NCBI GenBank assembly: GCA_030611885.1
Contig: JAUWOY010000022.1
Location: 1 to 49,083, forward strand
Direction: 5' to 3'
From: Chloroflexota bacterium
GTDB taxonomy: Bacteria > Chloroflexota > Anaerolineae > VGOG01
DNA length: 49,083 nucleotides
Shown here: one piece after another, positions 14,084-21,671 of the stretch
Layout of the letters: every line of letters starts with the position of its first letter
Numbering within the stretch: position 1 is the first letter of the stretch
Translations under genes and position numbers: made by a program
The notes under the pieces: generated by a model
Databases searched by the model: none
Told to the model about the DNA's origin: nothing
The model's input: only the letters and a program-made list of their open reading frames with translations

Positions 14084-15229
14084 ATGCGTGTACGCAAAAC
14101 GCGATTCTGCCTTCTGGGCGTGTTGATCGCGCTCGTGCTGTGGGCCATCGGTGATGTGGGCGTCATGCACGCCGATAGCCCCCAGCGGGTCGGCCTGGTC
14201 GTAGATTTCGGCGACGGGCGAGTCGAGACCACCTGCGTGACCTTTGAGGAGGCGGAGATCACGGGCATGGATGTCCTTCTGCGAGCCGGGTACGAGGTCG
14301 TGACCGGCTATGGTGGCGGCGCGGTCTGTCAGATAAATGGTCAGGGCTGCCCGAGTAGCAATTGCCTGGGCTGCCACCCAACAGGAGATGGTGGCTGGAT
14401 CTATTGGGCCTACTTCTATCTTGACGGTAACAATTGGAAGTATTCGCAACTTGGCGCGGCTGCCCACTACGTCAGCGATGGCGACGTGGAAGGATGGGCC
14501 TGGGGTACCGGCCAGGCCGACTCGCCCCCTGACATAACCTTCAATGAGATCTGTGTGCCGCCGACGGAGACGCCGACCAACACGCCTATCCCGACATCCA
14601 CGCCTACATTCACAGCGACGCCTACTCCACAAAGGCCGACGGAGACGCCGACGAGCGCACCTACTCCGACATCCATCCCTACATCCACGTCTAGGCCGCA
14701 AATGCCGACGAGCACACCCACGCCGACAACCGCACCTACACACACGGCAACGCCTACGCCGGAGAGGCCAACAGAGACGCCAGCGGGCATGCCCACCTCG
14801 ACATCCATGCCTACATTCACGGCGACGCCTACGGTGAGCACGCCCACGCCAACGTCATCACCTACGTCCACAGCAACGCCTACGCCGGAGAGACCAACGG
14901 GGACGCCAACGTCTTCCCCCACGTTAACCACTGATGCCCCGTCTCCAGAGCTGAAGGCTGTGGAGGTGATGGCAACACCCTCAGCGACGCTATCTCGAGA
15001 CCTATCTGTGACCCCTACGGGGACGGCAACCTCGACGGCTACATCCGCGCCTTCGGCAACCGATGAGGTTCGAGCGGAGGATGCCGGTCAAAACCCAGCA
15101 ATAGCCAATGTCAAACTTGTCGAGAGATCATCTACACCTGGGGAGGTGGATCGGCTGTTTAAATACTTCATCTTCTCCATCATGGTGATCGGTCTCTTGG
15201 CAGCTATTATCTTGGTCCGTATGCGTTAG
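14084..15229 (+). CDS. Membrane-anchored DUF4430 protein
   Basis: The 381-residue protein has a signal peptide (residues 1-30, FCLLGVLIALVLWAIG), a single DUF4430 domain (about 34-150: VGLVVDFGDGRVETTCVTF, GYEVVTGYGGGAVCQI, YVSDGDVEGWAWG), a Thr/Pro stalk of about 150 residues, and a C-terminal membrane helix (YFIFSIMVIGLLAAIILV) ending MR. It is therefore tethered outside the cell membrane. Its DUF4430 domain is clearly related to that of the preceding protein, including the Cys positions around VCxI and GCPxxxC. It could supply the beta half that closes over cobalamin bound to a barrel, or pass ligand to the ECF S subunit. The AGGAG of TAGGAGTAAGC directs the start. Confidence 0.85.
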   Translation: MRVRKTRFCLLGVLIALVLWAIGDVGVMHADSPQRVGLVVDFGDGRVETTCVTFEEAEITGMDVLLRAGYEVVTGYGGGAVCQINGQGCPSSNCLGCHPTGDGGWIYWAYFYLDGNNWKYSQLGAAAHYVSDGDVEGWAWGTGQADSPPDITFNEICVPPTETPTNTPIPTSTPTFTATPTPQRPTETPTSAPTPTSIPTSTSRPQMPTSTPTPTTAPTHTATPTPERPTETPAGMPTSTSMPTFTATPTVSTPTPTSSPTSTATPTPERPTGTPTSSPTLTTDAPSPELKAVEVMATPSATLSRDLSVTPTGTATSTATSAPSATDEVRAEDAGQNPAIANVKLVERSSTPGEVDRLFKYFIFSIMVIGLLAAIILVRMR

Positions 15230-15240
15230 AGGAGTTGATG

Positions 15241-16266
15241 ATGTATCACCCGCTGACGTGGCTCTTGTGGCTGGCGGCGGCTGTTGTGCCCGCTCTAGCC
15301 ACCCGCAACCCGCTTTACCTATTGATTTTGCTTTTGACGATAGCCGTCGTCTACATTGCTCTGGGCACGCGGTCCCCCCTGGCTGCCAGTTGGGGACTCT
15401 TCCTGCGGGCCGGGTTGCTCTTGTGGGGGACCACTTTCGTCTTCGATGCGCTGACGGCCCACTACGGTACGACGATCCTGTTCAGCCTGCCGCGCCGTTG
15501 GCCCGTGATCGGTGGGCGCATCACCCTGGAGGCGGCGGTCTTTGGGGCCACCAGCGGCCTGGCACTGGTGACGTTACTCCTCGTCTTCGCCACCTTCAAC
15601 GCCCTTGTGGATCACTACCGACTACTGCGGCTTTTGCCGCCCTCTCTGTACCAGGCAGGCGTGGTGACCTCCATCGCCATGACCTTTGTGCCCCACACCG
15701 CGGCCGGTCTGAAAGACATCCGCGAGGCCCAGGCCGTGCGCGGCCATCGTTTCAGAGGCTTGCGGGACCTGCTGCCGCTGTTCGTACCTCTGGTCACCAG
15801 CGGGCTGGAGCGAGCCATCCAACTGGCGGAGGCCATGGAGGCTCGGGGGTTCAGCCGGGTCGCCTCGCCGGCCCAGGCTTCGTCGCGGCTCCACAAGCTG
15901 GCCCTGAGTGTTGCGACGTTGGCTTGCTGCATCGGGCTGTTCGGCTATAGCTATTCGCCGCTGGGCCGTTGGCCGGCGCTGGCCCTGCTCGCCGCCGGGC
16001 TGGCCCTGCTATTTCTTACCCTGCATCGCATGGGACGAGGAGCCGGTCGCACGCGCTACAGGCGCGAGTTATGGCGTCGTCGGGACACCCTAACGAGTTT
16101 GGCCTCAGGGGCGGTCTTGGTCATATTCCTGGGTTTGCTGGTGTTGTCACCGGAGGTGTTGGTCTATCCCATTTACCCCCGCGTGACCTGGCCGCCCTTC
16201 GAACCGCTCGTGGGCCTGGCCCTGTTGCCCGTCGTCGTTCCCGCCCTTGTCGCTGGCTATCGTTAG
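15241..16266 (+). CDS. ecfT: ECF transporter transmembrane subunit EcfT
   Basis: This is the T component of an energy-coupling-factor importer, which couples ATP hydrolysis to toppling of the S subunit. It has several hydrophobic helices (LTWLLWLAAAVVPALATRNPL, LYLLILLLTIAVVYIAL, WPALALLAAGLALLFL) and the coupling region AQAVRGHRFRG followed by AMEARGFSR, the ARG signatures that contact the ATPases. TTG, ATG and ATG occur in a row at 15235, 15238 and 15241; the last is best spaced from AGAGGAG. The length of about 341 residues is somewhat above the usual 260. Its start is close to the preceding stop, as throughout this operon. Confidence 0.9.
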   Translation: MYHPLTWLLWLAAAVVPALATRNPLYLLILLLTIAVVYIALGTRSPLAASWGLFLRAGLLLWGTTFVFDALTAHYGTTILFSLPRRWPVIGGRITLEAAVFGATSGLALVTLLLVFATFNALVDHYRLLRLLPPSLYQAGVVTSIAMTFVPHTAAGLKDIREAQAVRGHRFRGLRDLLPLFVPLVTSGLERAIQLAEAMEARGFSRVASPAQASSRLHKLALSVATLACCIGLFGYSYSPLGRWPALALLAAGLALLFLTLHRMGRGAGRTRYRRELWRRRDTLTSLASGAVLVIFLGLLVLSPEVLVYPIYPRVTWPPFEPLVGLALLPVVVPALVAGYR

Positions 16267-16275
16267 GAGTCTACC

Positions 16276-17940
16276 GTGAGCGACCTGCGATCCGCCATCA
16301 TCGAATTCACGAACGTCACCTACATCTATCCTGATGTGAAGGTCCCCGTCTTCGAGGGATTGAATCTCTCTATTCCGAGGGGCTCCTTCACCCTGGTAGT
16401 GGGGCCGTCGGGCAGCGGGAAATCAACCCTGCTGCGATGCCTGAACGGCCTGGTGCCCCATTTCACGGGCGGGACGGTGCGGGGGCGCATCCGGGCGGCT
16501 GGCCGCGACCCGGTGTCCCTCGGTCCCCAGGGCATGAGCGATTGCGTCGGCTTCGTCTTCCAGGACCCTGAGGCTCAGTTCGTGGTGGATGGGGTGGAGG
16601 GCGAGCTCGCCTTTGCCATGGAGAACATGGGGCTGCCGGAGATCGTCATGCGCCGCCGGGTGGAGGAGGTGCTCGACCAGTTGAGCATCGCTCCCCTGCG
16701 GGGCCGGCGGATCAGCACGCTATCCGGCGGGGAGCGCCAAAGGGTGGCCATCGGCGCAGCGCTGACCCTGCAGCCCGAAATCCTGGTCCTCGACGAGCCG
16801 ACCTCGCAGTTGGATCCCCAGGCGGCCGAGGAGGTGCTCACTCACCTCCAGAAGCTCAATCAGGACCTGGGGTTGACTATCGTCCTGGCTGAGCATCGCC
16901 TGGAGCGGGTGCTCCAATATGCCGATCAGGTGCTGTATCTGCCCGGCGATGGCGGGCCACCGCTGTACGGCGCGCCGAGGGAGGTCATGGCCCGTGCAGA
17001 GCTGGCGCCGCCCCTGGTGGTCTTGGGAAAAACGCTGGGCTGGGAGCCGCTGCCGTTGACCATCAAAGAAGGGCGGGAGTTTGTCAGAGGGGTGGAAAAG
17101 TCCGTGGGGCTGCAAGCAACTGAGGGGAGTCCCCCCCCCTCGATTCGCTCCGGGTCCCCCGTCATCGAATTACAAGGCGTATGGTTCGCCTACGATGGGC
17201 AGGAAGCCCTGCGCGGCATTGACTTGACCATCTGCGCCGGCGAGATCGTGGCCTTGATGGGGCGCAATGGCTCGGGGAAGACGACGCTGCTGAAGAATCT
17301 GGTGGGTCTACTGCGGCCCCAGGAGGGGCGTGTCAAGCTCTTCGGAGAGGGTATACGGCATCGCGAGACGCAGGACATTGCCCGTCAGGTGGGCTACGTG
17401 CCGCAAGACCCCAATGCCCTGCTCTTCGCCGACACGGTGCGCGAAGAGGTGATCTTCACCAGGCGTAGTCACGGCTTGCCCCTGGGGGCGCCGCTGGACG
17501 TGCTGCGCAGGTTGGATTTGGAATCGCTGGCTGACTCCTATCCCCGCGACTTGAGCACTGGCGAGCGGCAGCGCGTGGCCCTGGCAGCCATCATCGCCGC
17601 CGAACCCCAGGTGCTCCTCCTAGACGAACCCACGCGGGGCATGGACTACCTCCAGAAACGCGCCCTAGCCGGGTTCCTTCGGGAGCAACAAAAGCGCGGT
17701 CGGACCACTGTGCTCTCTACCCACGACGTGGAGTTGGTGGCCCAGGTTGGGGATCGCATCGTGCTATTGGGCGATGGCGAGGTCGTCGTTGACGGTTCGA
17801 CCCGCGAGGTGATGACGGACTCGTTGGTCTTCGCCCCGCAGATCAACAAACTGCTACGCGATCCGCGGTTCCTGACAGTTGCGGATGTGATTGAACTTGG
17901 GTTGAGCTCAGTCGAAACCGCGGGGGTTCGATCGCTATGA
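16276..17940 (+). CDS. ecfA: Fused ECF ATPase (EcfA-EcfA')
   Basis: The 554-residue protein joins both ATPase halves of the ECF importer. The first ABC domain has Walker A GPSGSGKST, signature LSGGERQR and Walker B ILVLDEP; the second has GRNGSGKTT, LSTGERQR and VLLLDEP, followed by the switch histidine in STHDVE. A linker near residues 245-295 separates them. The start is GTG 16276, nine nucleotides after the stop of ecfT with AGGAG between, and the end overlaps the S-component start by 4 nt (ATGA). Such fusions are common in Chloroflexota and Actinobacteria. The last residues, SSVETAGVRSL, may come from a repeat-like sequence. Confidence 0.95.
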   Translation: MSDLRSAIIEFTNVTYIYPDVKVPVFEGLNLSIPRGSFTLVVGPSGSGKSTLLRCLNGLVPHFTGGTVRGRIRAAGRDPVSLGPQGMSDCVGFVFQDPEAQFVVDGVEGELAFAMENMGLPEIVMRRRVEEVLDQLSIAPLRGRRISTLSGGERQRVAIGAALTLQPEILVLDEPTSQLDPQAAEEVLTHLQKLNQDLGLTIVLAEHRLERVLQYADQVLYLPGDGGPPLYGAPREVMARAELAPPLVVLGKTLGWEPLPLTIKEGREFVRGVEKSVGLQATEGSPPPSIRSGSPVIELQGVWFAYDGQEALRGIDLTICAGEIVALMGRNGSGKTTLLKNLVGLLRPQEGRVKLFGEGIRHRETQDIARQVGYVPQDPNALLFADTVREEVIFTRRSHGLPLGAPLDVLRRLDLESLADSYPRDLSTGERQRVALAAIIAAEPQVLLLDEPTRGMDYLQKRALAGFLREQQKRGRTTVLSTHDVELVAQVGDRIVLLGDGEVVVDGSTREVMTDSLVFAPQINKLLRDPRFLTVADVIELGLSSVETAGVRSL

Positions 17941-18704
17941 GAGCCAGACGTACCCTGAGTCGCGCTCCTATCCTCCTGGTGACCTTGCTAGGCCTGGGGG
18001 CGTTTATCTATCCTATCATCGTTTCGCCCCAGCAGGCGGGGTTGAGCGCGGCGGCCCACGCCGGGGATGCCCCCCTCGTCTTTCTGCTGCTCATCACCCT
18101 GGGCCTGCTAGTCGTCCTGGCCGACCTGGAGAACCAGAGGCTGGATTCGAAGACGGTTGCTCTGCTGGGTATCTTGTCGGCCATCAACGCTGTGCTGCGC
18201 TTCGTGCCTGGCCCCACTGGATTTTCCGCCGTGTTATTCTTGCCCATCCTGTGCGGCTACGTCTACGGTGGCGACTTCGGATTCCTCCTCGGCGTCCTGA
18301 GCCTATTCGTCTCGGCGCTGATCACTGGAGGGGTAGGGCCCTGGATGCCCTACCAGATGTTTGCCCTGGGCTGGATGGGATTGAGTGCCGGCTGGCTGCC
18401 CCGCCTCCGCCGTTGGCCACGGGCTGAGATCGCGCTCCTGGCCATCTTCGGCGCTGTTTGGGGTCTGATATTCGGGGCCGTCATGAACCTATGGTTCTGG
18501 CCGTACATCGTGCCGCCGGCTGAAGCCAGCGGGGGCTCCTCGACCCTGCATCGTTACGCCACGTTCTACTTTACTACATCCTTCTGGTGGGACCTGGGCC
18601 GTGCTGGCGGCAACGCGGTGCTGATCCTGTTGTTTGGCGCTCCCCTGCTTCGCCTGCTGCGACGCTTCCAGCGGCGTTTCCACTTCGCGGCAGACAGCGA
18701 CTAA
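17937..18704 (+). CDS. ECF transporter S component, probably for cobalamin
   Basis: The 255-residue integral membrane protein has six or more hydrophobic segments. It holds the S-component landmark of small residues in helix 1 (VALLGILSAINAVLRF) and FSAVLFLPILCGYVYGGDFGFLLGVLSLFVSALITGGVGPWMPYQMF, typical of the ECF substrate-binding fold. The 70-residue N-terminal extension adds one or two helices. Substrate specificity cannot be read from motifs; the cobalamin riboswitch and two DUF4430 proteins in the same operon argue for cobalamin or a corrinoid precursor (CbrT-like role). The ATG overlaps the ATPase stop codon. Confidence 0.85.
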   Translation: MRARRTLSRAPILLVTLLGLGAFIYPIIVSPQQAGLSAAAHAGDAPLVFLLLITLGLLVVLADLENQRLDSKTVALLGILSAINAVLRFVPGPTGFSAVLFLPILCGYVYGGDFGFLLGVLSLFVSALITGGVGPWMPYQMFALGWMGLSAGWLPRLRRWPRAEIALLAIFGAVWGLIFGAVMNLWFWPYIVPPAEASGGSSTLHRYATFYFTTSFWWDLGRAGGNAVLILLFGAPLLRLLRRFQRRFHFAADSD

Positions 18705-18719
18705 CAGGCAGGCTTTCCT

Positions 18720-19103
18720 CTAATCTTCCGGCTTCTCGAAGAATTCCATGAACAAGGGCATGAAGCGTATCCCCTGGTAAGCCCTGCCCTTTTCGTCGGG
18801 GTGCTCGCCCAAACGCACCCTTACCTCGTGCTCCTGGTCGCCCCGCCAGTAGGTGATCTGCACAGTGTCGCCTGGTTCGTAGCGGCGGATGAGCTCGTCC
18901 AGGGGGTGATCCCTGTCCACTTCCCGGCCGTCCACGGCGGTGATGAGGTCCCCTTCTTTCAACCCCGCTTCATCGGCTGGGCTGCCGGGTTCCACGTACC
19001 GCACCAAAGCGCCGGAAAGCCTCCTCCTGAAGAGCTCGAACTCCTCCTCGAAAAGCTCAGGACGAACGATCAGTTGAGGACGCTTGATTAGCTCCTCAGC
19101 CAT
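18720..19103 (-). CDS. Stand-alone PDZ-domain protein
   Basis: Most of the 127-residue protein is one PDZ domain (about residues 28-100): VRYVEPGSPADEAGLKEGDLITAVDG, then LDELIRRYEPGDTVQITYWRG. There is no protease domain and no signal peptide, so it would be cytoplasmic. The first 27 residues (MAEELIKRPQLIVRPELFEE) form a charged helix. It is convergent with the ECF operon and stands next to amrS and cooC on the same strand, separated from amrS by a palindromic repeat. A role as a peptide-tail adaptor is possible, but no partner is evident. Confidence 0.85.
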   Translation of the reverse strand: MAEELIKRPQLIVRPELFEEEFELFRRRLSGALVRYVEPGSPADEAGLKEGDLITAVDGREVDRDHPLDELIRRYEPGDTVQITYWRGDQEHEVRVRLGEHPDEKGRAYQGIRFMPLFMEFFEKPED

Positions 19104-19141
19104 CTCCCGCTCCTGGCGAGTAGCTACCCAATAGCCCGCTA

Positions 19142-19178
19142 TTGAGACCCTTAGGGTTTTCCAAACCCTAAGGGTCTG
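19142..19178. repeat. Palindromic intergenic repeat (AGACCCTTAGGGTTT type)
   Basis: AGACCCTTAGGGTTT-TCC-AAACCCTAAGGGTCT is a nearly perfect 15-bp inverted repeat with a 3-nt loop. A related sequence with a longer centre bounds the gap at 32736-32836. It could end transcripts from either side, although no T-run is present. Confidence 0.8.
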
Positions 19179-19191
19179 GACACTTGCGGCC

Positions 19192-20205
19192 TCACAGGCC
19201 CACGCCGTCTATCTCGACCCCGCAGTAGGCGCATTTCGAGTCCTTGATGTGATATTCCATGGTCCGATAGCCGTAGCGGCCGATGAGCAGCTTGCCACAG
19301 TTGTAGCAGAAGGTGCTCTCGCCCTCGCTGCCGGGCACGTTGCCCTCGTAGACGTAGCGCAGGCCCGCTGCCAGCCCGATCTCGTGCGCCCGGTTGAGGG
19401 TGGTTATGGGGGTGCGGGGCTTGTTTGTGAGCTTATAGCTGGGGTGGAAGCGGCTGATGTGCCACGGCGTTTCAACTCCCAGCTCCTGGGCGATGAACTC
19501 GGCGATCTGCCTGAGTTCATCGTCGGAGTCGTTCAGCGTGGGGATGACCAGCGTCGTCACCTCCACCCAGATGCCCAACTCCTTCATTTTCCTGAGGTTG
19601 TCCAATACGGGCTGCAAGCGTGCCCCGCAGTACTGGCGATAGAACTCGTCGCTCCAGGCCTTGAGGTCAACGTTGGCGGCGTCCAGATAGGGGTCGAAGG
19701 CCTCCAGCATCTCTTCGGTCATGTAGCCATTGGTGACGTAGATGTTGGCTATCCCCGCCTGGTGGGCCAGCTTAGCAGTATCGTAGGCATACTCGGTGAA
19801 GATGGTGGGCTCGGTATAGGTGTAGGCGATGCTGCGGCAGCCGTAGCGCTTGGCGGCGGCCACCAGTTGCTGCGGGGTGGCTTCCCGCCCCATGATCAGA
19901 TGCTCGTCTCGCACCACCTGGGAGATCTCCCAGTTCTGGCAGAAAGCGCAGCGAAAGTTACAGCCCACAGTGGCTACCGAGAAAGCGGTGGTGCCAGGGT
20001 AGAAGTTGAACAGCGGCTTCTTCTCCACCGGGTCCACGGCCTGCGAGATGCTCCGCCCGTAGACCAGGGTGTAGAGGGTGCCATCGCGGTTCTCCCGCAC
20101 CAGACAGACCCCTCGCTTCCCCTCTTTGATCAGACAGCGATGGGCGCAGAGATTGCACCGCACGCGATCGTCTTCCAGCTTTTCGTAGAGCATAGCTTCC
20201 TTCAT
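19192..20205 (-). CDS. amrS: AmmeMemoRadiSam-system radical SAM enzyme
   Basis: The 337-residue protein matches the AmrS family: an N-terminal Cys pair region CNLCAHRCLIKEGKRGVC, a phrase YGRSISQAVDPVEKKPLFNFYPGT, and the radical SAM cluster motif CNFRCAFCQNWEISQ (CxxxCxxC). The C-terminus has a second Cys set, FCYNCGKLLIGRYG and KCAYCGV, probably a metal site. AmrS proteins are relatives of pyruvate formate-lyase activating enzyme whose target is unknown; they usually sit near an AMMECR1 and a Memo gene, neither of which is in this window. The ATG at 20205 is preferred, with GAGGGGTGAG upstream. Confidence 0.93.
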   Translation of the reverse strand: MKEAMLYEKLEDDRVRCNLCAHRCLIKEGKRGVCLVRENRDGTLYTLVYGRSISQAVDPVEKKPLFNFYPGTTAFSVATVGCNFRCAFCQNWEISQVVRDEHLIMGREATPQQLVAAAKRYGCRSIAYTYTEPTIFTEYAYDTAKLAHQAGIANIYVTNGYMTEEMLEAFDPYLDAANVDLKAWSDEFYRQYCGARLQPVLDNLRKMKELGIWVEVTTLVIPTLNDSDDELRQIAEFIAQELGVETPWHISRFHPSYKLTNKPRTPITTLNRAHEIGLAAGLRYVYEGNVPGSEGESTFCYNCGKLLIGRYGYRTMEYHIKDSKCAYCGVEIDGVGL

Positions 20206-20215
20206 CACAACTCAC

Positions 20216-20262
20216 CCCTCGTTAACTCATTCCTCGTTGACTCATTCCTCATTAACTCGTTC
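20216..20262. repeat. 15-bp tandem repeat between cooC and amrS
   Basis: TTAACTCATTCCTCG, TTGACTCATTCCTCA and TTAACTCGTTCCTCA follow one another directly. It occupies most of the 58-bp gap. Confidence 0.75.
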
Positions 20263-20263
20263 C

Positions 20264-21046
20264 TCACAGCCCATCCAACGACCTGATGATCTCCTCTACG
20301 GCTTGTCGAGCCGGAGACTCAGGGGGCAGTTCGATCAGGGGCAAGCCCTTGGCATCGTATTCGCCCACCGTGCGATCCTCTGGGATCAGGCCGACCAGCT
20401 TGAGCCCGTTTTCGGCGATGGCCTGCTCCAACTCTGGCGTTAGCTTCAATTCGCCTGACCCATCACCACGCACTCGGTTCACGATGAGCTGGATGTCTCC
20501 CACCCTGGTCTTTAGCTCTCCAATGAGCCTGGCTGCCCTGCCGGCGGCGATGATGCCCCGCATGGTGGGATCGGAGACGGTGAGCAGGAGGTCTACGTCG
20601 CGGGTGGTGCGGCGGCTGAGGTGCTCCAGGCCGGCCTCGTTGTCTATGACCACGTAATCGTAGGATTTGGAGAGGCGATCAATGGAGATACGCAGCATGT
20701 TATTGGCCGCGCAGTAGCAGCCGGGGCCCTCAGGGCGGCCCATGGCCAGGAGGTCGAAGTCGCGCTCCTCTACCAGAGACTGCTGGATCCTGAGGTCGAG
20801 ATAGTCGGGCTTGCTCATGCCCCCCAGCGAGCTGCCGCTCTGCACTGCCTGCAATGTCTCCTCGCGGATGTCGCCCACGGTCTCGTAAAGCGGCACTCCC
20901 AGGGTCAGGTTCAGGTTGGTGCTGGGATCGGCGTCAATGGCCAATACTGCGCCCGAACGATTCTCCACCAGATATTTGATCAGCAGGGCGGTGACGGTCG
21001 TCTTGCCTGTCCCCCCCTTGCCCGCTACAGCGATAGTTTTAGCCAT
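20264..21046 (-). CDS. cooC: CooC-type nickel-insertion ATPase (MinD/ArsA fold)
   Basis: The deviant Walker A GKGGTGKTT is at the N-terminus, as in MinD/NifH-like ATPases. CooC proteins mature carbon-monoxide dehydrogenase by supplying nickel, and the characteristic CxC (GPGCYCAANN, about residue 112) that binds metal at the dimer interface is present, as is DADPSTNLN. The 260-residue length is normal. The ATG at 21046 is chosen over an ATG two codons earlier because GGAGG lies 6 nt before it and directly abuts the earlier one. No CODH/acetyl-CoA synthase gene is in the window, so the client is unknown; a Wood-Ljungdahl or CO-oxidising enzyme elsewhere is likely. Confidence 0.9.
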   Translation of the reverse strand: MAKTIAVAGKGGTGKTTVTALLIKYLVENRSGAVLAIDADPSTNLNLTLGVPLYETVGDIREETLQAVQSGSSLGGMSKPDYLDLRIQQSLVEERDFDLLAMGRPEGPGCYCAANNMLRISIDRLSKSYDYVVIDNEAGLEHLSRRTTRDVDLLLTVSDPTMRGIIAAGRAARLIGELKTRVGDIQLIVNRVRGDGSGELKLTPELEQAIAENGLKLVGLIPEDRTVGEYDAKGLPLIELPPESPARQAVEEIIRSLDGL

Positions 21047-21108
21047 AATCATCCTCCGTGGTTATTGTTATCCGAATGATAATCCAGAGAGAACATTTTG
21101 TCAAATAC

Positions 21109-21137
21109 TTGACAACGAGCCTCGTATATGTTATAGT
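21109..21137 (+). promoter_or_regulatory. rnpB promoter
   Basis: TTGACA (21109-21114), 17-bp spacer, TATAGT (21132-21137). The start would fall at about 21144, exactly where the P1 stem of RNase P RNA begins. Confidence 0.88.
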
Positions 21138-21143
21138 TAAATC

Positions 21144-21550
21144 GGTGCTTGAGCAGGCCAGGCGATCGCGGGCAGCGTTTTCTCATAAGCTGTCCGAGGA
21201 AAGTCCGAGCTCCACAGAGCACGGTGCTGGGTAACACCCAGGCGGGGCGACCCGATGGACAGTGCCACAGAAACATACCGCCGTAACGGTAAGGGTGAAA
21301 AGGTGAGGTAAAGGCTCACCAGCGGTCCGGGTGACCGGGCCGGCTAGGCAAACCCCACCGGGAGCAAGGCCAAGCAGAGGGTTGGCCTGGGAGGGGAGAC
21401 CCTCCCAGGCCAGGGGCTGCTCGTCTCAAATCCCTCGGGTAGGCCGCTGGAGGCGGCGGGCAACCGTCGCCCTAGATAGATGATCGCCGCCCTCAATCGG
21501 CTCGCGGCCGGGAGGGAACAGAACTCGGCTTATCGGCCTGCTTGAGCACC
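21144..21550 (+). ncRNA. rnpB: RNase P RNA
   Basis: This is the catalytic RNA that trims tRNA 5' ends. The conserved core is present: GAGGAAAGTCCGAGCTCCAC (CR-I), ACAGAAACATACCGCC, GGTAAGGGTGAAAAGGTG, and the 3' core ACAGAACTCGGCTTATC. P1 pairs GGTGCTTGAGCAGGCC (21144 on) with GGCCTGCTTGAGCACC (to 21550). The length of about 407 nt and the overall order fit bacterial type A. Another hairpin, GGCCTGGGAGGG against CCCTCCCAGGCC, forms a long GC-rich arm in the middle. The 3' CCA-recognition loop (GGT in the L15 type) was not located with confidence. Confidence 0.96.
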
Positions 21551-21572
21551 GCTGCCTGATACAATGCACCAC

Positions 21573-21621
21573 AAAAAGTGACGCCAGCCCAAGGTATGAC
21601 TTGAGGCTGGCGTCGCTTTTT
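21573..21621 (+). terminator. Bidirectional terminator between rnpB and the C1A peptidase gene
   Basis: GACGCCAGCC and GGCTGGCGTC form a stem flanked by AAAAAGT on the left and GCTTTTT on the right, so it can end transcripts from both directions. Confidence 0.85.
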
Positions 21622-21671
21622 ACGAAGTGTGCTCTGTTCACGTTTCACGTCTTCACGTTTTACTTCTTTTG

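Noticed and set aside
19249..20286. 345-codon plus-strand frame opposite amrS
   Set aside because: AmrS motifs, including the radical SAM cysteines, are on the minus strand; this frame is its antisense shadow.
19192..21046. Operon for carbon-monoxide dehydrogenase maturation
   Set aside because: CooC alone is present; no CODH or acetyl-CoA synthase subunit is in the window and AmrS has no established link to it.
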